Positions 57,682 through 61,743 of a stretch of 61,743 nucleotides of DNA are shown here, in pieces (the stretch's first letter is position 1; each line of letters opens with the position of its first letter). The notes under the pieces were generated by a model, which did not search any database, had not been told where the DNA came from, and was given only the letters and a program-made list of their open reading frames with translations. The DNA comes from Rhodopirellula sp. (GTDB lineage: Bacteria > Planctomycetota > Planctomycetia > Pirellulales > Pirellulaceae): contig NZHC01000049.1 of the NCBI GenBank assembly GCA_002689655.1, forward strand, positions 21,676 through 83,418, written 5' to 3'. A program made the position numbers and the translations under genes.

Positions 57682-58072
57682 GCTTGGTTAAGTCTTAACT
57701 TCAATCGACATACGACTGCTGAAAAGGCAGAAGTCGACGCTTGGGCGAACGCCCTAAGTCTGAGTTCTAGCCTGTCGCTATTCAAAGCTATGGCAGAATG
57801 CGCCGAAACGCTCCGTCGCTCTGCCTAGGGGTAGGTCTTCTTCATGAGGATCTACCCTGCTTTATTGTCTCAAACGGCGCCGGGTAATATCCCGGCGAGC
57901 TTCACTGAAGATTTTCCATCGACATCTCGAATTCGGTAACCATCACATCCCATTTTCGGATATCGAGGGTGCGGTATTTCTTCAGTGCCTTTCTCGATTT
58001 CGGATCTTTCGACAGTCCTAATCAACGGATGCTCATCACTGGGCTTTAATCACTGCTTTCTGGACCAACCCT
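57682..58072. other. Intergenic region with two hairpins
   Basis: 391 bases without a gene. A hairpin at 57829-57857 (GGGTAGGTC/GATCTACCC, one mismatch) is followed by TGCTTTATT and may terminate the dockerin transcript. A second, perfect 7-bp hairpin (CGCCGGG, loop TAATAT, CCCGGCG; 57878-57897) follows. The promoter of the cytochrome gene should lie to its right. Confidence 0.45.
57829..57857 (+). terminator. Possible terminator after the dockerin gene
   Basis: A 9-base stem with one mismatch and an 11-base loop is followed by TGCTTTATT. It is a modest T-run, so the call is tentative. Confidence 0.4.
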
Positions 58073-59461
58073 ATGAAATCTCGCGTCTTGCTAACCGGTT
58101 TATTGTTACTGCTTCCCGCGCGCGTCAACGCCGCCGAGCCAGTGAATGTCACATTCGCCGAACACATCGCTCCGATCGTGCATGCTAAATGCACGATGTG
58201 TCATCGCAAGGGGCAGTCGGGGCCATTCGAGTTATTGACCTACGAAGACGTACGCGAGCGAGCGGCGACCATGCAGGCCGTAGTTCACGACAACTACATG
58301 CCGCCTTGGAAGCTGGTGAACACGAATATTCAGTTCGCCAACGATCGCCGATTGACGCCGCAAGAAAAATCGTTGCTGACTCGTTGGGTCGAAAGCGGAA
58401 TGCCGGCCGGCAACTTGGCTTCGATCCAACCACCAAAGTATCCCGACGGTTGGAGCCTCGGCAAGCCGGATCTCGTTGTGAAAATGAAAGATGCTTTCCG
58501 CGTGCCCGCTTCGGGACCGGACGTCTATCGTTCGTTTGTGTTTCCGCTGGACTTGAAGGAGGACAAATGGATCAAGGGGATCGAGTTGCGTCCTTCGGCT
58601 CGCGGCGTCGTTCATCATGCGTTGTTCTTTCTCGATCAGTCAGGCAGCGCTCGCGTTCAAGACGGCCGCGACGGTCAACCTGGGATCTCTGGTATGTCGT
58701 TTCTAAGCGCGGGTAGCGTTAGTCGCTTGAGTGGCGGCGCTGGCCGCGGTTTATCGGCGCGAGGCTTGGGCGGTTACGTTCCCGGTGCGATGCCGAATAA
58801 ATTGCCCGGCGACTTGGCTCAATTGTTGCCTAAGGGCAGCGATATCGTCATGCAAACGCACTTTCATCCGTCTGGTAAAGTCGAATGGGAACAAACCGAA
58901 ATGGCGATTTACTTTGCTGACAAACCGCCCTCTCGCCAAACGGTCGACGTGCCATTGCCGCCGCTGTTCGGTCGGTTTGCTGGACTCAACGTACCGGCGG
59001 GCGAGAAGAATTTTAAAATTTCGCAATCGATCACATTGCCAGTTGATGTCGAAGCGATCAGCATCCGCGGCCACGCTCACTACATTTGCCGTGCAATGGA
59101 AATGACAGCGACGTTGCCTGACGGCGAAAAGATGACCTTGATGAAAATTGACGACTGGGATTTGGACTGGCAGGACCGCTATCAATTTGCCAAGCCGCTT
59201 TCGCTGCCGTCCGGCACCAAGCTGTATGCGGAAATCATTTACGATAACTCGGCCGACAATCCAGAAAACCCCTACTCGCCGCCGCAACTTATCAAATGGG
59301 GCCGCGAGTCCAACGACGAAATGGGTGCCGTCACCGTGCAAGTTATTGCCAAAGACGAAACTGATCGCCCCGAACTGCAAAGGGCCGTGTCCAAGTCGCT
59401 GACCGACTCAGCTCGCAGCTTTTTTCAAAAGCGGATTTTTGGCGCTGCCGACGGTAAGTGA
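58073..59461 (+). CDS. Secreted cytochrome c and copper monooxygenase (PHM)-like protein
   Basis: The signal peptide (MKSRVLLTGLLLLLPARVNA) is followed by a cytochrome-type motif CTMCH at ~40-44 with a MPPW segment (NYMPPWKL) that could supply the distal Met. The larger part resembles copper type II ascorbate-dependent monooxygenases (PHM fold): GVVHHALFFLDQ, MQTHFHPSG and GHAHYICRAMEM contain the His/Met positions expected for the two copper sites. The reaction would be hydroxylation of an unknown substrate with electrons from the cytochrome; this is inference. The ATG at 58073 sits at the signal peptide. The redoxin gene starts 62 bases downstream with its own good SD, and the two are probably an operon. 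Confidence 0.87.
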   Translation: MKSRVLLTGLLLLLPARVNAAEPVNVTFAEHIAPIVHAKCTMCHRKGQSGPFELLTYEDVRERAATMQAVVHDNYMPPWKLVNTNIQFANDRRLTPQEKSLLTRWVESGMPAGNLASIQPPKYPDGWSLGKPDLVVKMKDAFRVPASGPDVYRSFVFPLDLKEDKWIKGIELRPSARGVVHHALFFLDQSGSARVQDGRDGQPGISGMSFLSAGSVSRLSGGAGRGLSARGLGGYVPGAMPNKLPGDLAQLLPKGSDIVMQTHFHPSGKVEWEQTEMAIYFADKPPSRQTVDVPLPPLFGRFAGLNVPAGEKNFKISQSITLPVDVEAISIRGHAHYICRAMEMTATLPDGEKMTLMKIDDWDLDWQDRYQFAKPLSLPSGTKLYAEIIYDNSADNPENPYSPPQLIKWGRESNDEMGAVTVQVIAKDETDRPELQRAVSKSLTDSARSFFQKRIFGAADGK

Positions 59462-59523
59462 GACGACGTAATCGACGTTAACAGGTTGCAAATAGATCGC
59501 CAATAACTAGAGGAACGCCCACG

Positions 59524-60123
59524 ATGATTCGCTCTTTAACAAAATGCCTGACGCTGGTGATGCTTCTCACCGCTACGGTCGCGGCTGAAAAAACGGATGA
59601 AACGGCCACGCAACTTCGCGATTTGAAGTTGACGAGCGTCAACGGCCAGTTGATCGCACCCTTCGCTGATTCGTCGACCAAAGCAGTCACGCTGATTTTT
59701 GTCGCCGACACCTGCCCTGTCGCCAACGCATTCCAGCCATCACTAGCGGCGTTTCACAAAGCATACGCCGACCAGGGCGTCGCATGCGTCCAAGTGCATT
59801 GTTCTTCGTTGGTCACGGCCGACGAAGTCAAAAAGCACGTCGTCGACTTTGGCATCACGATGCCGGTTGTTTTCGATCCCAAGCAAAAGCTGGGGCGATT
59901 AACCGGTGCCAAGGTCACGCCCGAAGCCATTGTTATCGACCGCACGGGAACGGTTCGCTATCGCGGAGCGATCAACAATCTTTATGCAGGTTATGGTAAG
60001 AAGCGACGAGTTGCGACCGCGCATTATTTGCAAGACGCGGTGGACGCCGTGCTTGCCGGTGACACAGTGAAAACACCGACGACCAAGCCGGTGGGGTGCT
60101 TTATTCACTACGCGGAAAAGTAG
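59524..60123 (+). CDS. Secreted redoxin (AhpC/TSA-thioredoxin fold) protein
   Basis: A signal peptide (~1-21, TKCLTLVMLLTATVAAEKT) precedes a thioredoxin-fold domain with FVADTCPVANAF, a D-[TNC]-C-P-x-x-N motif typical of planctomycete redoxins. It has a single Cys in the active-site position rather than CxxC. FGITMPVVFDPKQKLGRLTG, VTPEAIVIDRTGTVRYRGAI and a C-terminal TKPVGCFIHYA follow, the last with a second Cys that may resolve the first. It likely reduces peroxides or handles thiols in the periplasm. AGAGGAA 8 bases before the ATG supports the start. It forms a pair with the copper/cytochrome protein; I recall such pairs, sometimes fused, in related genomes. Confidence 0.88.
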   Translation: MIRSLTKCLTLVMLLTATVAAEKTDETATQLRDLKLTSVNGQLIAPFADSSTKAVTLIFVADTCPVANAFQPSLAAFHKAYADQGVACVQVHCSSLVTADEVKKHVVDFGITMPVVFDPKQKLGRLTGAKVTPEAIVIDRTGTVRYRGAINNLYAGYGKKRRVATAHYLQDAVDAVLAGDTVKTPTTKPVGCFIHYAEK

Positions 60124-60510
60124 CTTCCGCTCTCCCCTTTGAAATGGAGAATAAGTCATGCCAAGAAACCACTATGGAGCCGAGTAGATCATCAACCAGC
60201 TTCGCTGCACGCCGCAATCCATCACCCGAGCGATCCACCGCACCTCGATCTCCCTGACCGTGTCCGGCCCCAACTCGACGCGGGGCAGAAACAGAATCGC
60301 CTCTTGAATCTCAGAGGCCAGGTTGGTCAGCCACATGCTGTGTGTCATGTGGGCGGTGGTAACTTTCCGGATAGCTTGAAGACCATGCGGCAGAGTTCGA
60401 ATCTTTTTCGGTCTCCGTGAGGCCGAAAGCAACACCTTCGCCACAACTCTCAGTCAATAAAGGCGTTGCGAAAAAATTCCGAAACCGAGTTGGTTCGAAG
60501 AGAATCGCTT
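60124..60510. other. Island right edge with decayed coding sequence
   Basis: Between the redoxin stop and repeat copy B. The main content is the degenerate minus-strand gene at 60172-60444. A decayed tRNA-like 3' part (GGTTCGAA at 60492-60499, then TGGGCGTG after 11 bases) precedes copy B. Confidence 0.4.
60172..60444 (-). pseudogene. Remnant of a small recombinase-associated HTH protein
   Basis: The minus-strand frame reads ...TTAHMTHSMWLTNLASEIQE.. then EAILFLPRVELGPDTVREIE and a tail with DCGVQRSW. This resembles a family I recall next to serine recombinases in planctomycetes and proteobacteria, with the pattern VTRARMTQIMNLL.LAPDIQEAILFLP.....GRDP..E..LR.IA...DWRKQR.MW. Key residues of the HTH and the linker are altered, and the N-terminus does not match, so it is probably decayed. 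It marks mobile-element debris beside repeat copy B. Confidence 0.5.
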
Positions 60511-60784
60511 TGGGCGTGCTTCCTCTGGTCGCCTCCCGCCCAAGCACCGCAAGTTGACTCTCAGCAGCGGCCAGCAAGCTTTCTTCAAGGCCGCGGCATA
60601 ACGTATTTATTAGTAACGGCTTAAGTCAATTAAGGACGAAGTAAGACTCTCTCTGTCGATCGCCACCTTTGATCACGAACGGCTGATTGCTACCAAAGTT
60701 CGAAGTCCGGTACCTCCGCTTCTAACTCTCGCCTGATTTGGACCGCGTAAGTTAGCGAGATCGCTGTGCGGTTGTGCTCGTCGG
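60511..60784 (+). repeat. Diverged ~270-bp repeat, copy B
   Basis: The counterpart of 54847-55117, with the shared blocks at the same offsets and no net indels over most of its length. It begins with TGGGCGTGCTTCCT, the same as the tRNA 3' end plus flank. The preceding bases (GGTTCGAAGAGAATCGCTT) look like a decayed T arm. It is either a second attachment-type duplication or the left end of a second related element. Confidence 0.8.
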
Positions 60785-61232
60785 TCAAAAGTTCCAGATG
60801 ACGTGAAGCCAAATCAACCTCCATTAGCTCGATCATCCGCCGCTTATGGTCCGTCGGCGGACGGTAGCAGGTTCCGCCAAGCGAACCGCTGCTGCAAATT
60901 TGGCTTTCGTGTGATCCTGATCTCTTCTGGCAAGTAAGCAGACATGTACTAGGTGAACGAAGTCCTCACGCATAGGCTCAGCAACTGATCTGCCGTCTTG
61001 TAGTGCATAGCGGAATTTTAGTTGCCAAGGTTGCATTACCTGCAAGACCTGCTGTTCAAAATATAGCAAGTACGGAAACAGGTAGCTTGTTGGGGTCACA
61101 ATCACCGCCCAGGAGTAACCATGCCGTGCCTGGAAAAAAAATTCGACAAAGTAGTCATTTTTCTCGCCCTGTTCTTTGACGCAATCGGCAATCTACGGTA
61201 GACCAGTCTGCCGCGAGTCGCGGGCGATTTTT
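60785..61232. other. Non-coding stretch before the SUMF1 gene
   Basis: 448 bases with no gene I can support. A minus-strand frame (60833-61105, 90 codons) has no recognisable features. Confidence 0.4.
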
Positions 61233-61743
61233 ATGCTTCGTGTGATTGAACCATCTTTAAACCCGGAATCAGATGTGCATCGATTAACATCTCTGACGAT
61301 TTGTGTCGCCATTGTTGTGATGTGTGGATGCGATCGTGGGCGACCTGCGCCTTCTGCTTCAATCTATACCCTGGGACCCGTTGCGTTGCCCGAATCAGCC
61401 GACTCCATTGGCATGAAGTTCAAGTTGATTCCCGCTGGTACGTTCGCAATGGGCGAAGGTGTTGAGAAACAGGATGTGACGCTTACAAAATCGTTCAAGA
61501 TGGGCGTTCATGAGGTGACTCAGGCGCAGTATGAAAAGGTAATGGGTGTCAATCCGAGCAGCAACAAAGGTGCTGACAATCCTGTCGAGAACGTGACTTG
61601 GGCTGACGCGGTAATGTATTGCCGTCGATTAAGTCAGTTACCCGCTGAGAGAGCAGCAGGCAATCTGTATCGTTTGCCGACCGAAGCGGAGTGGGAGTAT
61701 GCGTGCCGTGCTGGAACGAAAACGAAGTACGGTTTTGGAGAGA
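61233..61743 (+). CDS. SUMF1/formylglycine-generating-type lipoprotein, 3'-truncated by the window edge
   Basis: The ATG at 61233 opens a frame that stays open to the window end (170 codons). The N-terminus has a hydrophobic stretch ending in a lipobox-like VVMCGC, so it is probably a lipoprotein. The SUMF1 (FGE-sulfatase) domain follows: [54 protein letters not shown] and [19 protein letters not shown], all hallmark segments. The catalytic Cys region of true formylglycine-generating enzymes lies beyond the window, so enzyme versus non-catalytic relative cannot be decided; most planctomycete members are the latter. It lies to the right of repeat copy B. Confidence 0.9.
   Translation, partial: MLRVIEPSLNPESDVHRLTSLTICVAIVVMCGCDRGRPAPSASIYTLGPVALPESADSIGMKFKLIPAGTFAMGEGVEKQDVTLTKSFKMGVHEVTQAQYEKVMGVNPSSNKGADNPVENVTWADAVMYCRRLSQLPAERAAGNLYRLPTEAEWEYACRAGTKTKYGFGE

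Noticed and set aside
60833-61105. 90-codon minus-strand frame right of repeat copy B
   Set aside because: No motif, no SD and overlap with low-complexity intergenic sequence; not supported as a gene.

Overview
The window looks like a chromosome segment of a planctomycete, most likely family Pirellulaceae (Rhodopirellula-like). The evidence is the density of lineage-typical protein families: DUF1501, DUF1549/DUF1553, a Pirellula/Verrucomicrobium-type heme-binding dehydrogenase, DUF1571, DUF5722, a WD40 protein with an N-terminal planctomycete cytochrome motif, a dockerin protein with an LExRxLLA N-terminal motif, and a small secreted protein ending in a GYFG...HW...HHGY pattern. Shine-Dalgarno sequences are often weak, so several starts are judgement calls and are marked as such.

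Positions 1-5.9 kb hold the 3' part of a DUF5722 gene, a Gfo/Idh/MocA oxidoreductase and a secreted PVC-type cytochrome/HEAT protein. Positions 5.9-16.5 kb hold two very large exported membrane proteins of unknown function (2353 and 1159 aa), translationally coupled by a GTGA overlap with a strong SD. The larger one reads like two signal-sequence/ectodomain/membrane-anchor modules fused together, so the locus may encode three related modules. Positions 16.9-26.9 kb hold a co-directional group: DUF1501 (Tat signal), an IPT/pre-peptidase-domain protein, a DUF1549/DUF1553 cytochrome-like protein, and a cytochrome-WD40-coiled-coil protein. The group ends at a good intrinsic terminator (16779-16804), which separates it from the giant pair. 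A PQQ-type beta-propeller protein follows at 27.4-28.6 kb.

Positions 28.9-41 kb hold single genes and short operons: a frameshifted FkbM methyltransferase, a Ser/Thr kinase, HemQ, a small secreted protein, a DUF1571 protein, a tightly coupled kinase-inositol monophosphatase-flavin reductase operon, a glycosyltransferase, and a hemerythrin-like protein with a single-domain response regulator. Positions 40.3-44.2 kb encode succinate dehydrogenase (sdhC-sdhA-sdhB). GntP permease, an M24 peptidase, a PIG-L deacetylase, a membrane-anchored LRR protein and alaS (with a textbook terminator) follow, then a secreted HEAT/coil protein and tRNA-Arg(TCT).

From the 3' end of tRNA-Arg onward the sequence looks like an integrated segment. 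A diverged, collinear ~270-bp repeat starts within the last 8 bases of the tRNA (54847) and recurs at 60511. Between the copies lie an ECF sigma factor with a membrane-anchored partner, a dockerin protein, a cytochrome/copper-monooxygenase-like protein and a redoxin, plus the remnant of what looks like a recombinase-companion gene. The window ends inside a SUMF1/FGE-type lipoprotein gene. No CRISPR array, rRNA or intact insertion sequence was seen.
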